12,775 bases of DNA from Erythrobacteraceae bacterium CCH12-C2 (GCA_001556995.1 LSKF01000039.1:1-12775), one strand, 5' to 3'; positions 1 through 7,705 are shown, counted from the stretch's first letter. Notes: generated by a model not told the origin, from the letters alone. A program made the numbers and translations.

Positions 1-1142
1 TGCCCACCCTGCCCCCCCGCTCAGAAACGCGCCCCGAAGGCGAACGCATCGCCAAGCTGCTCGCCCGTGCAGGGGTCGCCAGCCGCCGCGAGATCGAGCG
101 GATGATTGCCGAGGGGCGCGTAGCGCTGGATGGCGTCGTGCTCGATACCCCCGCCACGATTCTCGCGAGCCTCAAGGGCGTGACGGTCGACGGCAACCCT
201 GTCGCCGCCGCTGAGGCCACCCGGCTGTTCGCCTTCAACAAGCCCACCGGCCTCATCACCGCGGAGCGTGATCCCGCGGGCCGCCCGACGATCTACACCG
301 CGCTGCGCAATGCCTTGCCCCAGGGCACCCCGCGGCTGATGCCGATCGGGCGGCTCGATATGAACACCGAAGGCCTGCTGCTGCTCACCAATGACGGCGG
401 TCTGAAACGCAAGCTGGAGCTCCCCGCATCGGGCGTGCCCCGCACCTACCGCGCCCGCGCCTTCGGGGTGGTGACGCAGAGCCAGCTGGAAGATCTGATG
501 GACGGGGTCGAGATCGAGGGCGTGCGCTACGGCGCCATCGATGCGAACCTTGAACGCTCCAGCGGGCGTAATCTGTGGATCGAGATGACCATCACCGAAG
601 GCAAGAACCGCGAAGTGCGCCGGGTGCTTGAATATCTCGGGTTGCAGGTCAACCGCTTGATCCGCATCGGATACGGTCCGTTTAACCTTGGCGATCTGCC
701 GCGCGGGCAGGCGGTGGAGCTTACGGGCAAGCCGGTGGCGCATTTCCTCTCGGAGATGACGGGCGTTCCGATCCCGCGCGGGGGCGTGAAGAAGGCAGAG
801 CGGATCGCCATTGCCGCCCCGGCTCCCAATCCCATCAAACCGCCGCGCCCGGCCCGCCCCCCAGCGCGCAAGGGTCCCTCCGCTCGCCCAGCGCCGCGCA
901 AGGATGAAAGCGCAGCGCTCAGCGCACCGCGCCGGGGAGCCAAGGCTGCCCCTCCCCAGCGCACCCCGCGCCCGCCGCGCGCTCCTGAACGCGAGACCCT
1001 CGAGACGCTCACCAACGCGCCGCGCGGGTCCGAGCGCAAGGGCGCGGCCAAGCCCAGCGGCGCGCCGCGCTCCGGTCCCGGCGCGCGCAAGCGGCCCAAG
1101 CCCACCCGCAATGCGCCTCCACCGCACGGGCCGAAGACATGA
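1..1142 (+). CDS. rluB: rRNA pseudouridine synthase, RluB/RsuA family (5' end at window edge)
   Basis: Isomerises a specific uridine in rRNA to pseudouridine; RluB acts on 23S rRNA. The frame is open from base 3 and reads a complete S4 RNA-binding motif (about 40-170, RIAKLLARAGVASRRE and onward). The window opens with TG, which would finish an NTG start codon whose first base lies just outside, so the protein is probably about 380 residues with only one base missing; the first internal ATG (102) would cut the S4 domain. The catalytic motif GRLD..TEGLLLLTNDG is present, with the aspartate codon at 357-359, followed by the family's KNREVRR segment near 600-625. From about 800 onward the protein is a Pro/Arg/Ala-rich, probably disordered tail of about 100 residues, longer than in short RsuA-type enzymes and typical of RluB-like members. 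The stop overlaps the rsmD start as ATGA. Family certain; RluB rather than RluE/RsuA is inferred from the tail. Confidence 0.9.
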   Translation, partial: PTLPPRSETRPEGERIAKLLARAGVASRREIERMIAEGRVALDGVVLDTPATILASLKGVTVDGNPVAAAEATRLFAFNKPTGLITAERDPAGRPTIYTALRNALPQGTPRLMPIGRLDMNTEGLLLLTNDGGLKRKLELPASGVPRTYRARAFGVVTQSQLEDLMDGVEIEGVRYGAIDANLERSSGRNLWIEMTITEGKNREVRRVLEYLGLQVNRLIRIGYGPFNLGDLPRGQAVELTGKPVAHFLSEMTGVPIPRGGVKKAERIAIAAPAPNPIKPPRPARPPARKGPSARPAPRKDESAALSAPRRGAKAAPPQRTPRPPRAPERETLETLTNAPRGSERKGAAKPSGAPRSGPGARKRPKPTRNAPPPHGPKT

Positions 1143-1693
1143 GAATCATCGCCGGCCAATGGCGCGGGCGCAAGCTCGCCGCGCCCAAGGGCGACACCAC
1201 CCGGCCGACAGCGGACCGCACCCGCGAAACCCTGTTCGCGATGCTGACCAGCCGACTCGGCGATTTCGAAGGGCTGGCCGTCGCCGACCTGTTCGCAGGC
1301 TCCGGCGCGCTTGGACTCGAAGCCCTCTCGCGCGGCGCAGCCTCGTGCCTCTTCGTCGAACAGGACCGCGCCGCGCTCGACACCATCCGCGCCAATATCG
1401 CCATGCTAGGGGCGCAAGGCCTGACGCGGGTCGAGGCCGGATCGGTCACGCAATTGCGCGCTGCAACCCAGCCGCTCGACCTGATCCTCCTCGATCCACC
1501 CTATTATTCGGGTGCGGGCGAAGTGGCACTTGATCGCTTGCTGAGGCTCGGCTGGATTGGGCCAGAAACCTGGATCAGTCTGGAAACCGCCTTCAACGAA
1601 GACCCAGCGGTCAAGGGCCTCGACATTGAGGCGACCCGCAAGGTCGGCAAGGGCAAGCTCAGCCTGATGCGCCTCGCCGCAGCCGAGGCCTGA
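1139..1693 (+). CDS. rsmD: 16S rRNA (guanine(966)-N(2))-methyltransferase RsmD
   Basis: Transfers a methyl group from S-adenosylmethionine to N2 of G966 (E. coli numbering) of 16S rRNA during small-subunit assembly in the cytoplasm. The 184-residue length fits the family. The N-terminus shows the RsmD signature MRIIAGQWRGRKL followed by RPTADRTRETLF (about 22-33). The SAM-binding motif DLFAGSGALGLEALSRG is at 50-66, an acidic ribose-binding glutamate is in VEQ (E74), and the N2-amine methyltransferase motif DPPY is at 119-122. The start at 1139 gives a 4-base ATGA overlap with the upstream pseudouridine synthase. No strong Shine-Dalgarno sequence is visible, so translation is probably coupled to the upstream gene. 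Two rRNA-modifying enzymes in one transcript makes functional sense. Confidence 0.95.
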   Translation: MRIIAGQWRGRKLAAPKGDTTRPTADRTRETLFAMLTSRLGDFEGLAVADLFAGSGALGLEALSRGAASCLFVEQDRAALDTIRANIAMLGAQGLTRVEAGSVTQLRAATQPLDLILLDPPYYSGAGEVALDRLLRLGWIGPETWISLETAFNEDPAVKGLDIEATRKVGKGKLSLMRLAAAEA

Positions 1694-1707
1694 GGCGCGT
1701 CGTCGAT

Positions 1708-1725
1708 AAGCTGCCCTAGCAGCTT
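1708..1725. terminator. Perfect 7-bp hairpin between rsmD and uvrD
   Basis: AAGCTGC (1708-1714), loop CCTA, GCAGCTT (1719-1725). It begins 15 bases after the rsmD stop and ends 39 bases before the uvrD start. There is no T-tract on the + strand, so it is not a canonical intrinsic terminator; it may be a weak terminator, a 3'-end stabiliser for the rsmD message, or a protein-binding palindrome. The hairpin is seen; the role is a guess. Confidence 0.35.
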
Positions 1726-1764
1726 GCCCATGCGGCGATTGTTCCCTACCTGTTCACTGTCACC

Positions 1765-4071
1765 ATGAGCACTGCCCTGCCCTCTCCCGCGCCTAATCGC
1801 GACGCTGTCCCCGCCTATGCCGCGCGGCTGAACCCGCCGCAGCGCGCCGCTGTGCTGGCCACGGAAGGCCCGGTGCTGATGCTAGCGGGCGCGGGCACGG
1901 GCAAGACGGCGGCGCTCACCGCGCGCCTCGCGCATCTGGTGGCGACCCGGCGGGCCTTTCCATCGCAGATCCTGTGCGTCACCTTCACCAACAAGGCCGC
2001 GCGCGAAATGCGCGAGCGCGTCGCGCATCATCTCGGGCCGGGGGCGGAGGGCATCCCGTGGCTCGGCACCTTCCACTCGATCTGCGCCAAGATGCTGCGC
2101 CGCCATGCCGAGCTGGTTGGTTTGCAGAGCAATTACACCATCATCGACACCGATGATCAGCTGCGGTTGTTGAAGGCGCTCATCACCGAGGCTGATCTGG
2201 ATGAAAAGCGCTGGCCCGCGCGTCAATTGGCGGGCCTGATCGACCGCTGGAAGAACCGCGGCCTCAACCCGAGCGATCTCGATGCGGTCGAGAACGAGGC
2301 CTATGCCAATGGCCGCGGCACGGCGCTCTATGCCCGCTATCAGGAGCGCTTGAAGCAGCTCAATGCCTGCGACTTTGGCGACCTGATGCTGCATATGCTG
2401 AACATTCTGCGCCAGCACCCCGACATCCTCGCCGATTACCAGCGCCGTTTCCGCTACATCATGGTGGACGAATATCAGGACACCAACGCGGTGCAGTACC
2501 TGTGGCTGCGGCTGCTGGCGCAGGGGCACAAGAACATTTGCGTCGTCGGGGATGATGACCAGTCGATCTATTCTTGGCGCGGGGCCGAGGTTGCCAATAT
2601 CCTGCGGTTCGAGAAGGATTTTCCGGGCGCCGAAGTGATCCGGCTCGAACAGAATTACCGCTCCACTCCGCATATTCTGGGCGCGGCATCGGGGCTGATC
2701 CGCGCCAATTCGCAGCGCCATGACAAGACGCTCTGGACCGAGGTCAACGGCGGCGACAAGGTCAAGGTGATCGGTGTGTGGGACGCGCCCGAGGAAGCGC
2801 GCCGGGTGGGCGAGGCGATCGAGCGGCTGGAGCGTGAGGGCGCAGCGCTCAATCAGGTCGCCATCCTGGTGCGCGCGCAGTACCAGACCCGCGAATTCGA
2901 AGACCGCTTCATCCAGATCGGCATCAATTACCGCATCATCGGCGGTTTCCGCTTCTATGAACGCGCCGAAATCCGCGATGCGCTCGCCTATCTGCGGCTG
3001 ATCGCGCAGCCGCAGGATGATCTGGCGTTCGAGCGCATCCATAATCAGCCCAAGCGCGGGCTTGGCGCGAAGGCGCTGGAGGCGATGCACTCCCACGCGC
3101 GCCGCACTGGCCTGCCGCTGGCGGCCGCCGCGCTGCAACTGGCCGACAGTGACGAGCTGCCCAAGCGCGCCGCGATCACCATCGGCGGCTTGATGCGCCA
3201 GTTCTTGCATTGGCGCGAACAGGCCGAGGTGCTGACCCCGGCTGACCTCTTGCGGCTGGTGCTGGAAGAATCGGGCTACAACGCCATGCTCGCCGCCGAC
3301 CGCACGCCTGAAAGCGCGGGCCGTGCTGAAAACCTCTCCGAACTTGCGCGCGCGATGGAGGAATACCAGACGCTCGGCGATTTCCTTGAACATGTCAGCC
3401 TCGTCATGGACAATGACCGCTCGGATGCCGAGGAAACCGTCACGATCATGACGATTCATGCCGCCAAGGGGCTGGAATTCGACAATGTCTTCTGCGTCGG
3501 CTGGGAGGAAGGCGTGTTCCCCTCGCAGCGTGCGATCGACGAGGGTGGACTGGCATCCTTGGAAGAGGAACGCCGCCTCGCCTATGTCGCGATCACCCGC
3601 GCACGGCGGCACTGCACGATCCTGCACGCAGCGAACCGCCGGATTTACGGGCAATGGGTGAGCAGCATTCCCAGCCGCTTCATCGAGGACCTGCCGCCCG
3701 AGCATATCGAGCAGGAAACCACCCTCACCGGCGGCGCGAGCCTGTGGCGGGCGAATTGGAGCGAACAGGAAGACCCCTTCGCCCATGTCGCGCGCGACTA
3801 CCCCGACAAGGCCCAGCAGCGCGGCCCCGGCTGGCAGCGCGCGCTGACCTCAGGCTACGACACCAAGCCCGCGCGGGTGCGCGAAAACACGCGCTCAGCC
3901 GCCAGCTTCGCCGCCCCCGCCCGCAGCGACATCGCGATTGGCGCGATGGTGCGGCACGACAAGTTCGGCACTGGCTGCGTGATCGATCAGGAGGGCAACA
4001 AGCTCACCATCCTGTTCGAGGATGTGGGCGAGAAGCGGGTGCTCGATAGTTTTGTGACGGTGGTGGGTTGA
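1765..4071 (+). CDS. uvrD: ATP-dependent 3'-5' DNA helicase, UvrD/PcrA (SF1A)
   Basis: Unwinds DNA in nucleotide excision and mismatch repair and strips proteins from DNA. At 768 residues it is slightly longer than E. coli UvrD (720). SF1A motifs appear in order: Q motif LNPPQRAAV (22-30), Walker A AGAGTGKT (41-48), motif Ia FTNKAAREM (74-82), Walker B VDEYQDTN (234-241), motif III VGDDDQSIYSWRGA (261-274), motif IV LEQNYRS (294-300), motif V MTIHAAKGLEFD (bases about 3450-3483) and motif VI AYVAITRAR (about 3580-3606). The last 45 or so residues (GAMVRHDKFGTGCVI and onward) match the C-terminal Tudor-like domain that contacts RNA polymerase in PcrA/UvrD, so the protein is full length. The residues between motif VI and this domain are variable linker. 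The start is the only reasonable ATG before the Q motif; no clear Shine-Dalgarno precedes it. Rep is less likely because of the Tudor domain. Confidence 0.94.
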   Translation: MSTALPSPAPNRDAVPAYAARLNPPQRAAVLATEGPVLMLAGAGTGKTAALTARLAHLVATRRAFPSQILCVTFTNKAAREMRERVAHHLGPGAEGIPWLGTFHSICAKMLRRHAELVGLQSNYTIIDTDDQLRLLKALITEADLDEKRWPARQLAGLIDRWKNRGLNPSDLDAVENEAYANGRGTALYARYQERLKQLNACDFGDLMLHMLNILRQHPDILADYQRRFRYIMVDEYQDTNAVQYLWLRLLAQGHKNICVVGDDDQSIYSWRGAEVANILRFEKDFPGAEVIRLEQNYRSTPHILGAASGLIRANSQRHDKTLWTEVNGGDKVKVIGVWDAPEEARRVGEAIERLEREGAALNQVAILVRAQYQTREFEDRFIQIGINYRIIGGFRFYERAEIRDALAYLRLIAQPQDDLAFERIHNQPKRGLGAKALEAMHSHARRTGLPLAAAALQLADSDELPKRAAITIGGLMRQFLHWREQAEVLTPADLLRLVLEESGYNAMLAADRTPESAGRAENLSELARAMEEYQTLGDFLEHVSLVMDNDRSDAEETVTIMTIHAAKGLEFDNVFCVGWEEGVFPSQRAIDEGGLASLEEERRLAYVAITRARRHCTILHAANRRIYGQWVSSIPSRFIEDLPPEHIEQETTLTGGASLWRANWSEQEDPFAHVARDYPDKAQQRGPGWQRALTSGYDTKPARVRENTRSAASFAAPARSDIAIGAMVRHDKFGTGCVIDQEGNKLTILFEDVGEKRVLDSFVTVVG

Positions 4072-4154
4072 GACCGATCGCGTGTCCTCATGGTAGGATC
4101 ATCCCCCACCATTCGGCGATCGAAGTCATCTGGAGCTGCGCGAGGATCGAGCCA

Positions 4155-4181
4155 TTATGTCTTGCTTTACCCTTATGTCTT
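4155..4181. repeat. Direct repeat of TTATGTCTT in the acyltransferase leader
   Basis: TTATGTCTT occurs at 4155-4163 and again at 4173-4181, separated by exactly 9 bases, so the period is 18. It sits just before a strong AGGAGG (4182-4187) in the 170-base gap between uvrD and the acyltransferase gene. This is a plausible tandem binding site for a regulator, but the role is inferred only from position. The rest of the gap (4072-4154) shows no gene, tRNA or clear promoter. Confidence 0.45.
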
Positions 4182-4193
4182 AGGAGGGGCGCT

Positions 4194-4223
4194 GTGCAGA
4201 TCGCATCGCTTTCTCCGAGGTGA
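4194..4223 (+). other. Candidate 9-codon leader ORF (GTG start) with strong Shine-Dalgarno
   Basis: AGGAGG at 4182-4187 is followed after 6 bases by GTG (4194). The ORF reads VQIASLSPR then TGA (4221-4223). It lies in the same frame as the acyltransferase gene, whose ATG follows 18 bases after the stop. It has the best ribosome-binding site in this region, better than that of the acyltransferase start itself. It could be a leader peptide that couples translation into the acyltransferase gene, or a remnant of a longer N-terminus broken by the TGA. The leader reading is preferred because the acyltransferase domain downstream is complete. Expression is unproven. Confidence 0.35.
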
Positions 4224-4241
4224 TCATCCGGGTGTAGGTTC

Positions 4242-5405
4242 ATGCAGATGCGAAACGGTCCTTATCTGGCTTTCCCCGTAAATGCGCATCACAATGCTTG
4301 GCTAGACGTCCTGCGCTCGCTCGCGATTATTCTTGTTCTGCTGCGCCACGGCTCGGGGATCGATGCTGGAGGCATCCGCGAAGGGCTGGCGGCGAGCCTT
4401 TTCAGAAACGGATGGGTGGGCGTCGATCTGTTCTTCGTCCTTTCCGGTTATCTCATAACAGCAGGCCTATTGCGCCGATCAAGTGCTGAACCCGGACGCT
4501 TCGTTCCCTCGCGCTACTTTATCGACCGCATCCTCAGGATCGTACCCTCCTATTATGCCGTCCTTGTACTATGCGTCATCGGGTTCTTCCCCGGCTTTAT
4601 GGCGGCAGCGCCCGACCTCGGCAAAAGCTTTGTCGCTCATCTTTTGTTCCTTCAGGATTATACTGGCGCGGACATAAACGTGGTGTTCTGGTCCCTGGGG
4701 TTGGAGGAGAAGTTCTACATCCTCGCGCCGCTGCTAGTCATCGTTCTCGTCCGACTGCGCAGCTTTGTTTCCTTCGCAGCGTTTGCCGCCTTCCTTCTGC
4801 TGATTTCGCCGGTTTCCAGAGGCATCGCATTCGAAGGGTTGAATGCGGATGTCACGTACAGCGAGTTCTTTCAGTATCTGCGCAGTCCGTTTCACATGTC
4901 GCTCGAAGGCTTCGTGTTCGGCATCATGGTCGCGTTGCTACAATCGCGAGGGATCGTGCTTTCCGCTCGTCGCGCTTCGCAGGGATTGGGTGTGGGCCTG
5001 ATTGCCCTCGTGATCTGGATTTGCTCACACGAATTTCTCGCCCACATCACCCGGTTTGATGTCTGGCTGCGGCCGACTGCCCTTGCCGCACTGTTCGCCT
5101 GGATTGTCTGGTGCGCCGTTGCTCTGGGAGATCGCAGGCCAGCTTGCGAGCCCTTCTTCAGGGTCAATGCCCGATTGAGCTACAGCCTTTACCTGGTTCA
5201 CTTCCCTTTGCTCCCGCTGGCAACTTCCCTCGGGCAGGATGAGGGCCCAGCAGTGTTCTGGTTCTGCTATCTCGGCCTTAGTTATGTCGCCGCTCTTGCC
5301 GTACATTTTGGGGTCGAAAAGGCTTTCATGCAGCTAAAGCCCGGGCAACCCGGTCCGCGCCCCGTTCCATCCGCCTTCCCCAAGACCGAGGCAATGCCGT
5401 CATGA
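4242..5405 (+). CDS. Membrane acyltransferase, acyltransferase-3 family
   Basis: An integral membrane O-acyltransferase of the family that transfers acetyl or other acyl groups to sugars, polysaccharides or lipids at the inner membrane. The 387 residues contain the family hallmarks: WLDVLRSLAIILVLLRHG at 20-37 with the conserved Arg25 and His36, NGWVGVDLFFVLSGYLI at 56-72, FWSLGLEEKFYILAPLL at 149-165 and RLSYSLYLVHFPLL at 311-324. About ten hydrophobic segments are visible across the length. Two in-frame starts exist, ATG 4242 and ATG 4248. TAGG at 4235-4238 is better spaced for 4248 (9 bases) than for 4242 (3 bases), so 4248 may be the true start. The 3' end overlaps the next gene by ATGA, indicating an operon. 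Base composition (33 of 60 GC in 4261-4320) and codons such as ATA differ from the neighbours, suggesting transfer. The acyl group and acceptor are unknown. Confidence 0.9.
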   Translation: MQMRNGPYLAFPVNAHHNAWLDVLRSLAIILVLLRHGSGIDAGGIREGLAASLFRNGWVGVDLFFVLSGYLITAGLLRRSSAEPGRFVPSRYFIDRILRIVPSYYAVLVLCVIGFFPGFMAAAPDLGKSFVAHLLFLQDYTGADINVVFWSLGLEEKFYILAPLLVIVLVRLRSFVSFAAFAAFLLLISPVSRGIAFEGLNADVTYSEFFQYLRSPFHMSLEGFVFGIMVALLQSRGIVLSARRASQGLGVGLIALVIWICSHEFLAHITRFDVWLRPTALAALFAWIVWCAVALGDRRPACEPFFRVNARLSYSLYLVHFPLLPLATSLGQDEGPAVFWFCYLGLSYVAALAVHFGVEKAFMQLKPGQPGPRPVPSAFPKTEAMPS

Positions 5406-6214
5406 GCTTTTTCGAAAACTATTTGGACAGTATTGTCTTTCTTCTTAGCGCGGCCGTGATCTTCGTGCCGCTCGAGCATGTTCTACCGAGGGTTAGACGA
5501 GCCGGGCTGTTACGCGAGAACCTGCGTCTCGACCTCGCATATGCACTCACAGGATCAATCGGGATCATGGCGCTGTCGGCTCTGTACATATCAGGCGCGG
5601 TGCTCGTTGTCGGCCCACTGATCCCCGATACGGCCAAAGCGTTCGTAGATTCGACTCCGATCTGGCTGCAGATCGTCGGTCTTATCGTGCTGGGCGACCT
5701 TTATTACTATTGGGCGCATCGGCTATTTCACACCGTGCCGTTGTTGTGGAACTTTCATGCGGTTCATCATTCCATCGAGCACATGGATTGGATCGCAGCT
5801 TATCGGACTCATCCGATGGATACGGCCATCACAAACTCAGGCGTGGTCATCCTGGCGGTGCTTTTCGACGTCTCGGCTGCGGCTTTCGCGATTTATGTCG
5901 TGCAGTTTTCGTGGCATTCGCTTCTGAAGCATTCCAACATAAAGATCGGCTGGGGGCCGCTGCGGTGGATCTATCTGACACCGACCTATCACCATTGGCA
6001 CCATGCGAATGTCGTGGATGCCTATGACAAGAATTTTGCGGGGCAGCTTCCAATCTGGGACTTGCTGTTCGGAACGGCCAATATGAAAGAAAGGGAAGGG
6101 CCCGGTAGGTACGGCGTCGATGACCCGGTCCCGAGCACGCTATTGGGATCGCTGGTTTATCCACTGTGGCGACCAACGCGTTCGGACGGGATAGCGCAAA
6201 GCCTCGCCGACTGA
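5402..6214 (+). CDS. Sterol desaturase / fatty acid hydroxylase family protein
   Basis: A membrane di-iron oxygenase of the fatty acid hydroxylase superfamily, whose members hydroxylate or desaturate lipids (sterols, carotenoids, fatty acyl chains, alkylglycerols) using O2. The 270 residues show the three histidine boxes: HRLFH (106-110), HAVHH (119-123) and HHWHH (197-201). Further histidines at 127, 137, 172 and 177 are likely to help hold the metals. Hydrophobic stretches near 10-24, 45-73, 88-104 and 146-170 flank the boxes as expected. The start overlaps the acyltransferase stop by ATGA, so the two proteins are probably made together and may act on one substrate. Composition is the lowest in the window (28 of 60 GC in 5701-5760), and TTA and ATA codons occur, unlike the flanking genes. 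The substrate cannot be assigned; no sterol or carotenoid genes are adjacent. The end faces the DEAD-box gene convergently, 33 bases apart, with no obvious terminator. Confidence 0.92.
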   Translation: MSFFENYLDSIVFLLSAAVIFVPLEHVLPRVRRAGLLRENLRLDLAYALTGSIGIMALSALYISGAVLVVGPLIPDTAKAFVDSTPIWLQIVGLIVLGDLYYYWAHRLFHTVPLLWNFHAVHHSIEHMDWIAAYRTHPMDTAITNSGVVILAVLFDVSAAAFAIYVVQFSWHSLLKHSNIKIGWGPLRWIYLTPTYHHWHHANVVDAYDKNFAGQLPIWDLLFGTANMKEREGPGRYGVDDPVPSTLLGSLVYPLWRPTRSDGIAQSLAD

Positions 6215-6247
6215 ACTGCTGCCCTGGGCCGTCAAGCCTAGTAAACG

Positions 6248-7705
6248 TCAGCCAAACCCCACATCAAGGAAGCTCGGGCGCGGGCCGTTCCATTCTCCGG
6301 CGGGGACGGGTTCGTCGTCTTCGTGATAGCGGCGCGGCTTGCGTTCGTCGCTGACGGCCACCCGGTCGGTGCGGCTGCCGGCCTTGTCGCGGCGCGGGCG
6401 TTCTTCGCGGGGTGCTCGCTCCTCGCGCGGGGCGCGGGCTTCTCGCGGCGCGCGCTCTTCGCGGTCTTCGCGCGCGCGGCGGGGCTTGCGTTCCGGTCGC
6501 ACTTCGCGTGCTTCTTCGGGTGCCTCAGGTTGGGCCTTGGCCTTGGCCGCTTCGGCCTTGGCCAGCACCTCTGACAGATCAATCCGCAGGTCTTCCTTGC
6601 CGAATACCTTGATCGGGCTGCCGGTCAGTTTTTCGACATTGGCGATGGCTTCGGCGTCTTCTTCCGACACGAAGGTGAACGCCCGGCCCTTGGCCCCCGC
6701 GCGCCCTGTGCGGCCGATGCGGTGGACATAGTCATCGGGGTGCCACGGCGTATCGAAGTTGAAGACGTGGGACACGCCCTTGATGTCGAGGCCGCGGGCC
6801 GCGACGTCGGACGCGACCAGAATGTTAACTTCGCCCGCCTTGAATCGCTCAAGCTCCTTGATCCGGCTCGATTGGTCCATGTCACCATGAATTTCCGATG
6901 AGCGGAACCCGTGGCGCTGAAGGCTCTGGTTGAGTTCGCGCACCGTGGTCTTTTTGTTGGCGAAGATCATCGCGGTTTCCACAAGGTCATTCTCGAGGAA
7001 CCAGCGCAGTGTCTCGCGCTTCGACCGCGACTTCACCGGCACCTTGAAGGCGGTGATATCTGCATTGGTCGAGGCCGCGCGATTAACCTCGATCCGCTTG
7101 GGATTGTTGAGGAATTTCTTAGCCAGCTTCTCGATCGGCGGCGGCATGGTCGCCGAGAACAGCATCGTCTGCCGGGTTTCGGGGAGCTTCGAGCAGATGA
7201 ATTCGATGTCGGGGATGAACCCCATGTCGAGCATCCGGTCGGCCTCATCGATCACCAGCAGCTCGCAGCCGTTGAGCATGATCTTGCCGCGCTCGAACAG
7301 GTCCATCAAACGCCCCGGGGTGGCAATCAGCACATCAACCCCGTCTGACAGCGCCTTCAATTGATCGCCCATCTGCACGCCACCGATCAGCAGCGCCATC
7401 TTGAGATCGTGGTTCTTGCCGTACTTTTCGAAGTTCTCGGCGACTTGGGCTGCGAGTTCGCGGGTGGGCTCGAGGATCAGCGAGCGCGGCATCAGCGCGC
7501 GGCGGCGGCCGGCGGCCATCACGTCGATCATGGGGAGCACAAAGCTAGCGGTCTTGCCCGTCCCGGTCTGGGCAATGCCGATCAGATCGCGCATCATCAA
7601 GATCGTGGGGATCGCCTGCGCCTGGATCGCAGTCGGCGTGCTATAGCCCGCGTCCTCCACGGCTTTGAGCAATTCGGGCGAAAGGCCGAGATCGGCGAAT
7701 GTCAT
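6248..7705 (-). CDS. DEAD-box ATP-dependent RNA helicase, RhlE type
   Basis: Remodels RNA structure with ATP, probably in ribosome assembly or mRNA turnover. The 485 residues from the chosen ATG (7705) begin directly with the Q-motif region (MTFADLGLSPELL, then PTAIQ at 24-28). The upstream ATG at 7807 would add 34 residues of non-conserved Arg-rich sequence. Motifs: AQTGTGKT 45-52, PTREL 80-84, TPGR 129-132, DEAD 153-156, SAT 185-187, SDVAARGLD 299-307 and HRIGRTGR 328-335. After about residue 380 the C-terminus turns into an Ala/Lys/Glu stretch, then an Arg/Glu-rich repeat (APREER-like units, about 415-440), likely a disordered RNA-binding tail. RhlE is the best match by core motifs; DbpA, CsdA and SrmB lack this layout. 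A secreted-protein gene lies 146 bases upstream on the same strand. Confidence 0.93.
   Translation of the reverse strand: MTFADLGLSPELLKAVEDAGYSTPTAIQAQAIPTILMMRDLIGIAQTGTGKTASFVLPMIDVMAAGRRRALMPRSLILEPTRELAAQVAENFEKYGKNHDLKMALLIGGVQMGDQLKALSDGVDVLIATPGRLMDLFERGKIMLNGCELLVIDEADRMLDMGFIPDIEFICSKLPETRQTMLFSATMPPPIEKLAKKFLNNPKRIEVNRAASTNADITAFKVPVKSRSKRETLRWFLENDLVETAMIFANKKTTVRELNQSLQRHGFRSSEIHGDMDQSSRIKELERFKAGEVNILVASDVAARGLDIKGVSHVFNFDTPWHPDDYVHRIGRTGRAGAKGRAFTFVSEEDAEAIANVEKLTGSPIKVFGKEDLRIDLSEVLAKAEAAKAKAQPEAPEEAREVRPERKPRRAREDREERAPREARAPREERAPREERPRRDKAGSRTDRVAVSDERKPRRYHEDDEPVPAGEWNGPRPSFLDVGFG

Noticed and set aside
21..1127. 368-residue open frame antisense to the pseudouridine synthase
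   Set aside because: Same cause: low-complexity Arg/Ala/Gly translation opposite a well-supported gene.
1882..3786. 634-residue open frame antisense to uvrD
   Set aside because: It lies wholly opposite a helicase with all SF1A motifs intact. Long antisense frames are expected in DNA of this GC content, and the translation shows no recognisable domain.
4105..4120. CCCACCATTCGGCGAT resembles the 3' end and flank of the tRNA-Val gene, suggesting an attachment site at the island's left edge
   Set aside because: Only 8 bases match without gaps, there is no matching copy at the right edge (6215-6247), and no integrase is present. A match this short can arise by chance.
4090..4281. 63-codon ORF in the gap before the acyltransferase
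   Set aside because: It runs into the acyltransferase gene out of frame, has no ribosome-binding site and no recognisable features.
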